Shown one piece after another: positions 20,526 through 29,848 of a stretch of DNA of 64,000 nucleotides. The translations under genes and the position numbers were made by a program. The notes under the pieces were generated by a model. The model did no database searches. It was not told where the DNA came from and saw nothing but the letters and a program-made list of their open reading frames with translations. The number at the start of each line of letters is the position of its first letter. Positions within the stretch are counted from its first letter, which is position 1. Source of the DNA: Betaproteobacteria bacterium (GTDB taxonomy: Bacteria > Acidobacteriota > Terriglobia > Acidiferrales > UBA7541); the NCBI GenBank assembly GCA_903970165.1, contig CAJCHZ010000006.1, positions 54,267-118,266 of the forward strand, given 5' to 3'.

Positions 20526-21128
20526 CTACTCGGGAGCTTCCAGGTGGGGCTTGTGACGCAGGATCACACGCGAGAGGCCATAGCTTACGAGAACCAGCGC
20601 AAGCGCAAGAACCGCGACGATTGGCCAGTGTTCCTTGATATAAGGCAATGCGTTTTCTCCGTAACGCACGGCAAGATATCCGACGCCGAAATAGCGAAAT
20701 AGCCGGGCCAACGTGATAGCCGACGCGAAACCTACCACGGGCGCTTCAAACGCGCCTGCGGCAAACACAAATATCTTGAAGGGCGTTGGCGGCGGCAAGA
20801 GCGCGGCAATCAGCATGCCGCCGAAGCCATTGCGCTCGACCCAATGGCGGATGGCGTGGGCGCGGTGGCCTGCTTTGCGGTGGAAATAGGCTTCGCCGCC
20901 CATGCGCGCCAGATAATAAAGCAGGATGCAGCCCAGCACCGAACCTGTCGCGGCCATCAGCGCGTAGAGCGGCATTCGCGCGTGCTGCTTCATGGAAAGC
21001 TCGATCAGCAGTAGGTCGTTGATGATTGGAAACGAAAGCACCGAGGAATCGAGGAAAGAAATAAGGAAGAGACCGGGGGCGCCGAGGCCGGTAGCGAAGG
21101 CAACGATTTTTTGCTTCCAAGCGTTCAC
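20526..21128 (-). CDS. DedA/YqaA-family membrane protein (VTT domain)
   Basis: A 200-residue membrane protein. Residues 1-120 contain the VTT/SNARE-associated signature (GLFLISFLDSSVLSFP, ATGSVLGCILLYYLARMGG, ERNGFGGMLIAALLPPPTPFKIFVFAAGAF). Family members move or flip lipids across the inner membrane and support cell-envelope integrity. It converges on the YdjM-like gene. A palindromic repeat separates it from bioD upstream. Confidence 0.87.
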   Translation of the reverse strand: MNAWKQKIVAFATGLGAPGLFLISFLDSSVLSFPIINDLLLIELSMKQHARMPLYALMAATGSVLGCILLYYLARMGGEAYFHRKAGHRAHAIRHWVERNGFGGMLIAALLPPPTPFKIFVFAAGAFEAPVVGFASAITLARLFRYFGVGYLAVRYGENALPYIKEHWPIVAVLALALVLVSYGLSRVILRHKPHLEAPE

Positions 21129-21156
21129 GAGGCGTTCAGTCTAGCAGACACCGATT

Positions 21157-21190
21157 GGGAATGCGGCAGCTTGACGCCGCTTTTCTTACT
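21157..21190 (+). repeat. REP-like palindromic element, GCGGC family, copy 2
   Basis: GGAATGCGGCAGCTTGACGC followed by CGC and a pyrimidine run; it differs from the 3454 copy at a few loop positions. It lies between the DedA-like gene and bioD, both on the minus strand. Confidence 0.65.
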
Positions 21191-21248
21191 CATAGGACTT
21201 GATATTTTGCAATGTTCGCTAAAGCACTGGCAGGGGTGTTGCGCGAAG

Positions 21249-21884
21249 TCATTGCGAAAAAGCAGCTCGGTCGAAGTGATTCATGAAGATCTGCATCAAG
21301 GCTGTGCGGTGGAGATTGGGCAGGCGGGGAATTTCGCCGATGACGCGGACGTGGCCGAAACGCTCGATGGTTTCGCGATTTTCGCGGTTCTGGTCGCCGA
21401 TGAGGACGACTCCGTGGACGGGGAGTTCGGCAGCATGCAGTGCCGCTAATGTCAGGAGCGTGTGGTTGATGGTGCCGGCGGCGCTGCGCGCGGCGAGAAT
21501 AACCGGCAGCTTGAACTTGACCATCATATCCAGCATGAACTGTTTTTGATTGATGGGCACCAGCACGCCGCCCAAACCTTCGACGATGAGCCAATCGTTG
21601 AGCAGGCTTGTCGGCAGATTGATACGCCCGAGATCGATTTCGACTCCCGCCCAACGGGCTGCCAAATCCGGCGAAACCGGCGGGACAAATTTGTAGACCT
21701 CGTCCAGCGTGCGGTCAGTGCCGATTCCCGCCAGGCGCATCACGGTGACGCGGTCCGAGCCTTCGAGCGTTCCCGTCTGGATGGGCTTCCAATAAACCGC
21801 ATCCAGAGCAGCGCAAAGCAGCGCGGAAAGCGTCGTCTTGCCCACGCCGGCATCGGTGCCGGTAATGAAAAAGTGATGCCTCAC
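21249..21884 (-). CDS. bioD: dethiobiotin synthetase BioD
   Basis: A 211-residue P-loop enzyme. The Walker A is GTDAGVGKTT (residues 8-17), KPIQTG supplies the substrate lysine, and EGLGGVLVP is the switch-like loop. It closes the ureido ring of dethiobiotin from DAPA, CO2 and ATP, the next-to-last step of biotin synthesis. No bioA, bioF or bioB lies beside it, so the pathway genes are elsewhere or split. Length is normal for the family. Confidence 0.93.
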   Translation of the reverse strand: MRHHFFITGTDAGVGKTTLSALLCAALDAVYWKPIQTGTLEGSDRVTVMRLAGIGTDRTLDEVYKFVPPVSPDLAARWAGVEIDLGRINLPTSLLNDWLIVEGLGGVLVPINQKQFMLDMMVKFKLPVILAARSAAGTINHTLLTLAALHAAELPVHGVVLIGDQNRENRETIERFGHVRVIGEIPRLPNLHRTALMQIFMNHFDRAAFSQ

Positions 21885-22230
21885 GCCATGCCCGCGGCTT
21901 GAACGTGTTGGGCAAGCAAGGACGAATGACTCAACCTGGAGATCATGTGGCGCACCGAGCCGGGTTCAAAGCGCTTCCCCCTGTGACGAATTTGGCGAAC
22001 GGCCCCCGAAGAAGCCGCTTGGCTCCTGGGTGGCTTCTAAAATTCTTATTCTGAGTGCCCGTCCAAACCGGATTGCATTCTGCTCGAACGATGAAGGAAT
22101 GTTACCATCGGTTGCAAATGTTTGTTGGTCGCGTGTGCGGTACGGTACCGTCCTATTAACGACCCCAGTGGACTGGCCGGAAGGCCCGTATTAGGCTCCT
22201 CTTGTGGATGGAAAAGCCCCGCCAACCGGT
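21885..22230. other. intergenic region upstream of the hppA promoter
   Basis: About 345 bp with no convincing gene or tRNA. A GAAGCC...GGCTTC hairpin near 22011-22037 followed by TAAAATTCTT could be a weak terminator. Minus-strand frames running in from the hppA leader look non-coding. Confidence 0.4.
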
Positions 22231-22260
22231 TTGACCCACCTGTCCGGTAAATGTTATAAA
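22231..22260 (+). promoter_or_regulatory. hppA promoter
   Basis: TTGACC (22231-22236) and TATAAA (22255-22260) with an 18-bp spacer. It predicts a leader of about 265 nt before the hppA start. Confidence 0.6.
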
Positions 22261-22267
22261 TCAACGT

Positions 22268-22529
22268 TTTGTGTATGCCCGTGTAAAGGCCCTACAGGGT
22301 ACTGTCCCGCGATCTGCGGGGTAGATAGGTTGGGCGAGTGCGCGGGCAATCCCGGTCCTTCCGGGGTACGCAAAAGCTCTGTTGTGTCCCGTCTTGAGGT
22401 GGGAGCCTTTTGAAACCGGCAAGGTACTCCCCCGGCGCTTGGCAAAAGCGCCTGGATGAAATGGTGTGCCGGAAGCGAGTGTGCAGGGCCGCGTTTGCCC
22501 TGAATCCGATTTTTTGATGGAGGAGTTTG
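22268..22529 (+). promoter_or_regulatory. long structured 5' leader of hppA, candidate cis-regulatory RNA
   Basis: The leader holds at least three short perfect hairpins: CCCGC/GCGGG (22306-22320), CCCGG/CCGGG (22351-22365) and GGCGCTT/AAGCGCC (22434-22452). No open frame with coding character covers it. The ribosome site GGAGG lies at about 22519-22523, 60-70 nt beyond the last hairpin. I do not recognise a known riboswitch class. Confidence 0.45.
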
Positions 22530-25013
22530 ATGCGCACCTGGCTTTCACGTGCCTGGTCCTTTTCCGTGGGTTCCTTGGGATGTAGATTCGCAAAGTGGAG
22601 CGCGGGCGCTGCCCTTCTCACTCTGCTCACCGGCGCCGCAGCGGCAGCTCAAGAAGCTGGCGGCGGTGAAGCTGCGTTGAAAGTGCCCGATCTTTCGCAG
22701 GTCTCGTTTCTTGGGATCGATGGCCATAAGCTGCTGCTGTTTGGCATTGTGTTTTGCGTGCTTGGACTTATTTTTGGATTGGCCATTTATAGCCGGCTCA
22801 AGGGGATGCCCGTGCATAAGTCCATGCGCGACATTTCCGAGCTGATCTACGAAACTTGCAAGACCTATCTTTTTACGCAGGGCAAATTTCTTGTTTTGTT
22901 GTGGCTGTTTATCGCGGTGGTGATCGTTATTTACTTCGGCGTGCTCGCTCCCGTGCATCCTACCGCAGTGACGTTGCCGATCATTCTTGTCTTTAGCATT
23001 ATCGGCATGGCTGGGAGTTACGGCGTGGCCTGGTTCGGCATTCGCGTCAATACGTTCGCCAACTCGCGGACGGCGTTTGCTTCCCTGCGCGGTAAGCCCT
23101 TTCCCTGCTACCACACCCCCCTTGAAGCTGGAATGAGCATCGGCATGATGCTTATATCTGTAGAACTATTGATGATGCTGTTTATTTTGCTGTTTATTCC
23201 CGGAGATTACGCGGGGCCGTGCTTCATTGGTTTCGCGATTGGTGAATCGCTCGGCGCAGCGGTATTGCGCATCGCAGGCGGCATTTTCACGAAAATTGCC
23301 GACATCGGTTCAGACTTGATGAAGATCGTCTTCAAAATTAAGGAAGACGATGCGCGTAACCCGGGCGTCATCGCGGATTGCACCGGCGACAACGCAGGCG
23401 ATTCGGTTGGCCCGAGTGCGGACGGCTTTGAGACATACGGTGTGACAGGCGTCGCGCTGATTACTTTCATTCTTCTCGCCGTGAAAGATCCCAGAGTTCA
23501 GGTGCAATTGCTGGTCTGGATCTTTGTGATGCGCATCATGATGCTGGTCTCCAGCGCGGGGGCTTATTTCATCAACGACTTGATCGCCAAAGCGAAGTAC
23601 AGCAGCGCGGATAAAATGAATTACGAGGCGCCGCTGACGTCGTTGGTGTGGATTACTTCCGTCGTTTCCATCGCGCTGACCTACGGAATTTCTTATTTCA
23701 TCATTCCGACCCTGGGAACCGACTCATCGCAATGGTGGAAGCTGGCGACAATCATTTCCTGCGGCACGCTGGCAGGCGCCATTATTCCCGAATTGGTGAA
23801 GGTTTTTACGTCCACCGAATCACGCCACGTGAAAGAGGTTGTCGCTTCGTCGGAAGAAGGTGGCGCCTCGCTCGGCATTCTTTCCGGCTTCGTAGCCGGC
23901 AATTTCTCGGCCTATTACATTGGGCTCGCGATGGTCGTCCTTATGTCTATGGGCTACCTTATCAGCACGCTCGACCTCGGACTCCTCATGCTTGCCCCGG
24001 CCGTGTTCGCGTTTGGACTTGTGGCGTTCGGTTTCCTCGGCATGGGGCCGGTCACGATTGCGGTCGATTCTTATGGCCCGGTGACCGACAACGCGCAATC
24101 TGTTTACGAGCTGTCGTTGATCGAACAAATTCCCGGAATTCAGCAGGAATTGAAGAAAGACTACAGCATTGACGTCAACTTCGAGCGCGCCAAGGAAATG
24201 CTGGAAGCAAACGACGGCGCGGGGAACACGTTTAAAGCGACCGCCAAACCGGTGCTAATCGGCACGGCGGTCGTCGGCGCCACCACGATGATTTTCTCGA
24301 TCATCATGGCGCTCACGCGTGGCCTCACGGAAAACGTCAACCATCTTTCGCTGCTTCATGCGCCTTTCGTTCTTGGTCTTATCACCGGCGGTGCGATGAT
24401 TTACTGGTTCACCGGCGCGAGCACGCAAGCCGTCACTACTGGCGCATACCGCGCCGTGGAATTCATCAAGGCGAACATTCACCTCGAAGGGGCCGCAGCG
24501 GCAAGTGTCTCCGACAGCAAAAAGGTCGTAGAAATCTGCACGCAGTACGCGCAGAAGGGCATGCTCAATATCTTCATCGCCGTATTCTTCGCTACGCTTG
24601 CCTTTGCTTTCGTCGAACCTTTCTTTTTTATCGGGTACCTTTTCTCCATTGCCATTTTCGGTTTGTATCAAGCCATCTTCATGGCCAACGCCGGCGGCGC
24701 CTGGGATAATGCCAAGAAAATCGTGGAAGTCGAGTTGAAGCAGAAGGGGACGCCACTTCATGACGCAACGGTTATTGGCGACACCGTGGGCGATCCTTTC
24801 AAGGACACATCCTCCGTCGCGCTGAACCCGGTTATCAAGTTCACGACGCTCTTCGGCTTGCTTGCCGTCGAACTGGCAGTCCAACTCACTGCCAGTCAGG
24901 GAGGCACCGGTTTGACGCACGTCCTGGCCGCGGCCTTCTTCGTGGTCTCGTTCGTCTTCGTGTACCGCTCGTTCTACGGCATGCGGATTCGTGGAACCGG
25001 TGCTGCACATTAA
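22530..25013 (+). CDS. hppA: membrane-bound H+-translocating pyrophosphatase, K+-independent type
   Basis: An 827-residue polytopic enzyme with about 16 helices that hydrolyses pyrophosphate and pumps protons. Substrate and Mg sites include DIGSDLMKIV, EDDARNPGVIADCTGDNAGD and, near the end, GDTVGDPFKDTSSVALNP. The position that decides K+ dependence reads GNTFKAT, with Lys as in K+-independent pumps. The N-terminus has an extra signal-like segment (about 1-50). The first catalytic loop (DNAGDSVGPSADGFETYG) departs from the common DNVGDCAGMAADLFE form. GGAGG precedes the ATG. Confidence 0.95.
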   Translation: MRTWLSRAWSFSVGSLGCRFAKWSAGAALLTLLTGAAAAAQEAGGGEAALKVPDLSQVSFLGIDGHKLLLFGIVFCVLGLIFGLAIYSRLKGMPVHKSMRDISELIYETCKTYLFTQGKFLVLLWLFIAVVIVIYFGVLAPVHPTAVTLPIILVFSIIGMAGSYGVAWFGIRVNTFANSRTAFASLRGKPFPCYHTPLEAGMSIGMMLISVELLMMLFILLFIPGDYAGPCFIGFAIGESLGAAVLRIAGGIFTKIADIGSDLMKIVFKIKEDDARNPGVIADCTGDNAGDSVGPSADGFETYGVTGVALITFILLAVKDPRVQVQLLVWIFVMRIMMLVSSAGAYFINDLIAKAKYSSADKMNYEAPLTSLVWITSVVSIALTYGISYFIIPTLGTDSSQWWKLATIISCGTLAGAIIPELVKVFTSTESRHVKEVVASSEEGGASLGILSGFVAGNFSAYYIGLAMVVLMSMGYLISTLDLGLLMLAPAVFAFGLVAFGFLGMGPVTIAVDSYGPVTDNAQSVYELSLIEQIPGIQQELKKDYSIDVNFERAKEMLEANDGAGNTFKATAKPVLIGTAVVGATTMIFSIIMALTRGLTENVNHLSLLHAPFVLGLITGGAMIYWFTGASTQAVTTGAYRAVEFIKANIHLEGAAAASVSDSKKVVEICTQYAQKGMLNIFIAVFFATLAFAFVEPFFFIGYLFSIAIFGLYQAIFMANAGGAWDNAKKIVEVELKQKGTPLHDATVIGDTVGDPFKDTSSVALNPVIKFTTLFGLLAVELAVQLTASQGGTGLTHVLAAAFFVVSFVFVYRSFYGMRIRGTGAAH

Positions 25014-25043
25014 TCCGAGGGACTTTTTTTAGAGAGGTCATAC

Positions 25044-25808
25044 ATGAATACGCGCTCGCTTTTACTTGTCGGAGCTACGGCCCTGCTCTTTGCCGTTGCT
25101 ACCAATGCTCAAGTTGACCCCAAGTGGGAGATCCATGATCGGAACCGTCCGAATCCTGCGGTGGTCGACCCCGGCACCGCCAGCACGCAGGACGCGCCGG
25201 GCAAGCCGCCGTCGGACGCCATCGTGCTTTTCAACGGCAAAGACCTCTCGCAGTGGGTAGAAAAGAAAGACGGCAGTCCCGCGAAGTGGAAGGTCGGGGA
25301 CGGCTACTTCGAGGTGGCTCCCAACACCGGGGACATCCGCACAAAGGATTCTTTCGGTGACTGCCAGCTTCACGTGGAATTCCGCGAACCTGATCCCCCC
25401 AAGGGACAAGACCAGGACCGCGGCAACAGCGGCGTTTTTCTAATGGGCCTCTACGAAATCCAGGTGCTCGATTCTTACAACAGCAAAACCTACGCCGATG
25501 GCCAGGCGTCCGCCCTTTACGGCCAATACCCTCCTCTGGTCAACGCCTCGCGCGCCCCCGGTCAATGGCAAACCTATGACATTATTTGGCACGGCCCGCG
25601 CTTCGACGCCTCAGGTAAATTGACTCGCCCCGCGCACGTGACCGTCTTTCATAACGGCGTCTTGACGCAAGACAACGTCGAGCCTACCGGCCCCACCGGT
25701 CATCACGTCCGTCCCCCCTACCAAGCAGGCCCGGACAAACTCCCGCTTGCCCTACAGGACCACGATCATCCGGTGCGCTATCGCAATATCTGGATCCGCG
25801 CGTTGTAA
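25044..25808 (+). CDS. secreted DUF1080 protein (3-keto-disaccharide hydrolase-like)
   Basis: A 254-residue protein with a signal peptide (about 1-22, ATNAQ) and a concanavalin-like DUF1080 domain: AIVLFNGKDLSQWV, GNSGVFLMGLYEIQVLDSY and GQWQTYDIIWHGPRF, ending HPVRYRNIWIR. Related proteins act on 3-keto-glycosides or bind carbohydrates in the periplasm. It lies 30 bp downstream of hppA on the same strand and may be read from the same transcript, though no functional link is evident. Confidence 0.87.
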   Translation: MNTRSLLLVGATALLFAVATNAQVDPKWEIHDRNRPNPAVVDPGTASTQDAPGKPPSDAIVLFNGKDLSQWVEKKDGSPAKWKVGDGYFEVAPNTGDIRTKDSFGDCQLHVEFREPDPPKGQDQDRGNSGVFLMGLYEIQVLDSYNSKTYADGQASALYGQYPPLVNASRAPGQWQTYDIIWHGPRFDASGKLTRPAHVTVFHNGVLTQDNVEPTGPTGHHVRPPYQAGPDKLPLALQDHDHPVRYRNIWIRAL

Positions 25809-25809
25809 C

Positions 25810-25845
25810 GTTGGAGTGCGGCGGCTCGACGCCGCCTTTCTCAGA
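25810..25845 (+). repeat. REP-like palindromic element, GCGGC family, copy 3
   Basis: Nearly identical to the 3454 copy (TTGGAGT then GCGGCG-GCTCGA-CGCCGC and CTTTCTC). It begins just after the stop of the DUF1080 gene and ends before the convergent DinB-like gene; a terminator role is plausible. Confidence 0.7.
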
Positions 25846-25862
25846 AGAAAAGCGCCTGCGTT

Positions 25863-26429
25863 TTACTTCGGCGCTGCTGCGGGCTGTGTCTCACTCGTCG
25901 GCGGCACAATCCCCTTCATTCGCAGATAGGTCACCATGTTCCCATAGTGCTCATCCGTGTGCGCCGTGTTGAGCGAGAACAACGTGAGCCTCGCCATCTG
26001 GAAGTTCATGAACTTCACCATTTGGCTGCCTTTTGCATCCGTCATGCCATCGAACGCCTTGTTGCAGTACGCAACTCCGTCCTTGAGCGCAGCCACGAGG
26101 TCGGCCTTGGAAGTCTTCGTTTTTTCGATGTCCTTCGACGGATTTGTTTCCCCTGAGGCTTGCGAGCAGAACCCGAACGAAGCGTCGGCAACATGGCCAA
26201 CGAGCTGGCCAAAACTGCGAACGTCCGGCGTCGGCTTGAAAGAGTAGTTTTCCTCCGGCATTTTCACCGCAGCAGCGACGACCGCACCGCTGATGAACCC
26301 GTAGAGACCTTTTTCGCTCGCCGTAATAGGATTCGCCGGAGCAGCCTGCGCTTGCGCCTTCTCCTGTCCGAGCACAGCAACGGGAACCGCCATACATGCA
26401 GCAAGAAAAATACAAAGCTTTTTGTTCAC
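25863..26429 (-). CDS. secreted DinB-like (metal-binding four-helix) protein
   Basis: A 188-residue DinB/YfiT-like four-helix protein with an N-terminal signal peptide (KKLCIFLAACMAVPVAVLGQ). Candidate metal ligands are the histidines in LVGHVADASF and NTAHTDEHYGNM. The GTG at 26429 follows a G-rich ribosome site and gives a clean signal peptide; an earlier ATG would add an unlikely Cys/Gly stretch. Many acidobacterial relatives exist without known function. It is separated from the next minus-strand gene by a short gap. Confidence 0.8.
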   Translation of the reverse strand: MNKKLCIFLAACMAVPVAVLGQEKAQAQAAPANPITASEKGLYGFISGAVVAAAVKMPEENYSFKPTPDVRSFGQLVGHVADASFGFCSQASGETNPSKDIEKTKTSKADLVAALKDGVAYCNKAFDGMTDAKGSQMVKFMNFQMARLTLFSLNTAHTDEHYGNMVTYLRMKGIVPPTSETQPAAAPK

Positions 26430-26494
26430 GTGACACCCCCCCCCGCAAATCATGCCACATCTGGAACGGGGGTTTTAGGTTTTTGTTACTGACT

Positions 26495-27790
26495 CTAAGC
26501 CTTAATCAGGCCCGGGAATTTGTGTGGGTTATTGTCGAAACCGGGGAAGACTGTTTTCAGGTCTTTGACACCGATGTGTTTCGTCAGCACTTCGCCGACT
26601 ACGCTGCGGAAATCCGTCGTTAGGGCGAGGTCGCGGCCTTCATTCAGCTGATGGTCATCGAGGCCGGGCCACTTGCCGTATACGCGGCCGCCTTTTACGT
26701 CGCCGCCCATCACGAACATGCAGTTTGCGTGGCCGTGGTCTGTGCCGCGGTTGCCATTTTCTTTCGCGGTCCGGCCGAATTCGCTCATCGTGACAAAAAC
26801 AATGTCTTGCATACGGTCGCCCATGTCTTGATGGAACGCGTTGAGGCCTTGTCCCAAATCCTTCAGCAAGTTCGAGAGCTGGCCTTGCACGCCGCCTTCG
26901 TTGACGTGGTTGTCCCAGCCGCCGCAATCGACGAACAACACTTCCACGCCGATGTTGGCCTTCAGAAGCTGTCCGATTTGCTGGATGCTCTGGCCGAGCT
27001 TGCTCGTGGGATATTGCGCGCCATTTTCCGGCTGATATTTCGCCGGGTCGGCGTTGCGCAGCAGATCGATCGCTTCAAAGGTTTCCGTGCCCGTGCCGTG
27101 CAGTGCGTGGTCCACGGTCTGCGAATACATGGCTTCAAAACCGCCTTCCACCACTTGACCTGACCCGGGCGCTTGCGCCATGACTTTGAACTGCTTCAAG
27201 TCCGGCAGCGCGATGGCCGGAGCGCCGCCGCGCAGCATGCGCGGCAGATTTGGCCCCATGGCAACCGCCCGGAAAGGCGAAGCATTTTCCTCGGGAACGA
27301 TTTCAAGCGCGCGGTTTAGCCATCCGTCATCGGTTGCCTTCAATCCAGGCGTCCCCGATTCCATGAAGTCTTGTGCGTCAAAATGTGAGCGCGTCGGATC
27401 AGGCGAACCGGCCGCGTGCACGATGGCGAGTTGATTGTGGTGAAACAACGGCTCGAGCGGCGCGAGGCTTGGGTGCAGTCCAAAGAATCCATCCAGATCA
27501 ATCGCACATGGATCGCTTCCCCCACGCTTAGGCTGAGGAATCGCAATGCTCGGCCGCATACGGTAATAGTTCGGTTCGCCGAATGGCACCACGATGTTCA
27601 AGCCATCCGCCGCGCCACGCTGAAACAGCACCACGAGCTGTTTCTTGTTGGGCATCTCCGTAGCCGCAACCGCGCGCTGCAGGAATGCAGGCATGGCGCT
27701 CATGCCCACCATGGCCACGCCCCCCTGCTTCAGAAAATACCGCCGCGAAAATTTTAGTCCTCGTACGCCTTCACAACATTCGTGACTCAT
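26495..27790 (-). CDS. DUF1501 protein with Tat signal
   Basis: A 431-residue sulfatase/alkaline phosphatase-fold protein of the DUF1501 family. The N-terminus has a twin-arginine signal (FSRRYFLKQGGVAMVG), so it is exported folded. Family segments seen are VLFQRGAADGLNIVVPFG, SHFDAQDFMESG and MSEFGRTAKENGNRGTDHGHA. It lies just downstream of a DUF1800 gene on the same strand; such pairs recur widely. Biochemical role is unknown. Confidence 0.9.
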   Translation of the reverse strand: MSHECCEGVRGLKFSRRYFLKQGGVAMVGMSAMPAFLQRAVAATEMPNKKQLVVLFQRGAADGLNIVVPFGEPNYYRMRPSIAIPQPKRGGSDPCAIDLDGFFGLHPSLAPLEPLFHHNQLAIVHAAGSPDPTRSHFDAQDFMESGTPGLKATDDGWLNRALEIVPEENASPFRAVAMGPNLPRMLRGGAPAIALPDLKQFKVMAQAPGSGQVVEGGFEAMYSQTVDHALHGTGTETFEAIDLLRNADPAKYQPENGAQYPTSKLGQSIQQIGQLLKANIGVEVLFVDCGGWDNHVNEGGVQGQLSNLLKDLGQGLNAFHQDMGDRMQDIVFVTMSEFGRTAKENGNRGTDHGHANCMFVMGGDVKGGRVYGKWPGLDDHQLNEGRDLALTTDFRSVVGEVLTKHIGVKDLKTVFPGFDNNPHKFPGLIKA

Positions 27791-27823
27791 GTCAGCCTCT
27801 CACTTCGGGCAGCCGACTGCCGG

Positions 27824-29848
27824 CTACCTTCTCTGAAATTCGGGCGCGCCCAGCACCAATCCTGCCACCACTCCCAAATCTACCTGCTTCACAGGGTCAT
27901 CCAGACTTGCCTGCACGACTTGCGGGCTATTGAGCTGATTATCGAGCGTCTCGACGGTTGTCGGCCCGGCTTGACCGCCGAGGAAAACCTGCACGGCGCG
28001 CTCCAGCGCAGCCTTCGCGTCCGCAGCGGTATCGACTCCTAGCAGGGACGCAACGTCCGTGCGCGAACCACGCATCTTGTTTCCAGCCAGCGCTAGAGAA
28101 AAGTTCAGACGGTTGAGCAGCGCACCTGTGTTTACCCAAGTGTCCGCTTTATCCGAATAACCGGTTGGCGGCTGGCACTGATAAAGCGGCTCACCAATAC
28201 GTGACACCCAGCCGACCAGCGGTTGGGGCATGTCCACGTCCGTTCCCAGCGCGCGCGCCGCGGAAACCACTAGTTCGAACGGCGTCTTGATTTTTGCGCG
28301 ATACGCATCCCGCGACCAGAACTCCGGCGCATAGATCATCGTGTGCATGACAGCTTTGATGTCGCCGTCGCTTTCCTGGAAGGTCTGCGCCATCTTTGCT
28401 ACCAGCGTCTCTGGTGGATTATCCGAAACAAAGCGCCGCGCCAGCTTCGTGGAAATGAAGCGTGCCGTGGCCGGGTCGTGGACCAGGAGGTCAATCACTT
28501 CCTCCCCGTCTTTCATTCCGCCTGCATGAATCTTTTTTCCCAGCACAATCTTGGGATCGGGATCGTGCAAATTCTCGTTGAATTTGAATTCGGGATTCTG
28601 GCGCGGCTTCTCGATAGTCCAGCCCGTGAAGCAGCGCGCTACCTCGGTGACATCTTTTTGCGTGTAGCCGCCGTCAACGCCCAGCGTGTGCAGTTCCATC
28701 AGCTCGCGGCCGTAGTTTTCATTCAAACCACGATCGTTTTTCTTTTGCTGAGAAGGCGGCTGTGGAGGAGGCCCCCAGCCCCGGTAGCGCGCCATCTGGC
28801 GGGCGTAGCGTTCCTGCGCCTCGCGCTGTGCGGCGCGCGGATCGGCGCTCAAAAAATTATCCAGGTAGAAAAGCATCGCGGGGCTTTTTGCCGATGCTAT
28901 CAGCAGGTCTCTGAATTTTCCGAGCGTGTGCGGCTGGATGACGTCGCGCTCGTAAGCCGTCAGGTAGTAGCGATCCTCGCCCTTTCCCGCAAAAACGTTC
29001 AGGTGGTTGAACCAGAAGTCATCCATGATTTGCTGAAGCTGGCGCTCGCTATAAATCGCCCGCGTCACTTTGGCCATGGACAGTTCCGCCACAACACGTT
29101 GTGGCTTTTTGCTGTCGTCGGCGATGTTCCGCGGCACCTTGTTTGGATCGCCACTGAGCAGATCCTTTTTCCCGCCGCCATTTCCACCAGGATTAGCCTG
29201 AGCCGGATCCTGCTTCATCGTCGAGGGAGCGTTCGCATCCGGTGAGCCCGCATTGCCGTCCGCGGGAGCTGAAGCTTGCGCTCCATCTGTCTCGGTTGCC
29301 GACGCATTCTTCGCGGGCGGCGGATTGATCATGTCTTTCGATACCACCGCTGCTGCGGCGTCGGCGCGCCTCTGTTCATCCGACTGAAGTTGCTCCTGCG
29401 CGCGTTTCGCGGCCTGCTTTTCTTCTTGCTTCGGCTTCGGGTATTCCTCCATCAGCTTCGCGGAGGACATTTTCAATGTCGGATAATTTTCCAGCCGCGC
29501 TTCAAGCGCCTTGTCATCGATGGCATTCGGATTCAGTTGCTGATCGATCCACTTTGCCAGCCCCATTTGCCGCACGCGTTCGATATCACCCGGCCGTGGG
29601 CCATAGCTCAAACGGTTCAGAGCGTGCAGAATGGCCTCATCTGCGCTTAAGTCCGTGATTGGCAGATTTTTCAGGGCCGGATCTTGCTTGGGTTTCTTGT
29701 CCTTCTCCGGCGAGGGAGCGGCGGAAAGCGAGGGCATGTCCATACCCAGCGAGAACACGCAAGCGACCGAAAGAACCGCTGCCAGGAAAGACCGGGAGGC
29801 GGCTAAAATCAAAGGAATCGTCGCAGCGCGGCGCTTTTCGAGGTTCAT
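27824..29848 (-). CDS. DUF1800 secreted protein
   Basis: A 674-residue exported protein with a signal segment at about 10-40. The DUF1800 start is AILHALNRLSYGPRPGDIERVRQMGLAKWIDQQL. Later blocks include MDDFWFNHLNVFAGKGEDR, NENYGRELMELHTLGVDGGYTQ and a C-terminal region GYSDKADTWVNTGALLNRLN. A charged Ala/Gln-rich insert (about 140-260) is low-complexity. AGGAGA precedes the ATG at 29848, which excludes a longer frame. It forms an operon with the DUF1501 gene 33 bp downstream. Confidence 0.88.
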   Translation of the reverse strand: MNLEKRRAATIPLILAASRSFLAAVLSVACVFSLGMDMPSLSAAPSPEKDKKPKQDPALKNLPITDLSADEAILHALNRLSYGPRPGDIERVRQMGLAKWIDQQLNPNAIDDKALEARLENYPTLKMSSAKLMEEYPKPKQEEKQAAKRAQEQLQSDEQRRADAAAAVVSKDMINPPPAKNASATETDGAQASAPADGNAGSPDANAPSTMKQDPAQANPGGNGGGKKDLLSGDPNKVPRNIADDSKKPQRVVAELSMAKVTRAIYSERQLQQIMDDFWFNHLNVFAGKGEDRYYLTAYERDVIQPHTLGKFRDLLIASAKSPAMLFYLDNFLSADPRAAQREAQERYARQMARYRGWGPPPQPPSQQKKNDRGLNENYGRELMELHTLGVDGGYTQKDVTEVARCFTGWTIEKPRQNPEFKFNENLHDPDPKIVLGKKIHAGGMKDGEEVIDLLVHDPATARFISTKLARRFVSDNPPETLVAKMAQTFQESDGDIKAVMHTMIYAPEFWSRDAYRAKIKTPFELVVSAARALGTDVDMPQPLVGWVSRIGEPLYQCQPPTGYSDKADTWVNTGALLNRLNFSLALAGNKMRGSRTDVASLLGVDTAADAKAALERAVQVFLGGQAGPTTVETLDNQLNSPQVVQASLDDPVKQVDLGVVAGLVLGAPEFQRR

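Noticed and set aside
21885..22200. tRNA gene near GGGTTCAAAGCG
   Set aside because: The GGTTCAA resembles a T-loop but no acceptor stem, anticodon arm or second half can be folded around it.
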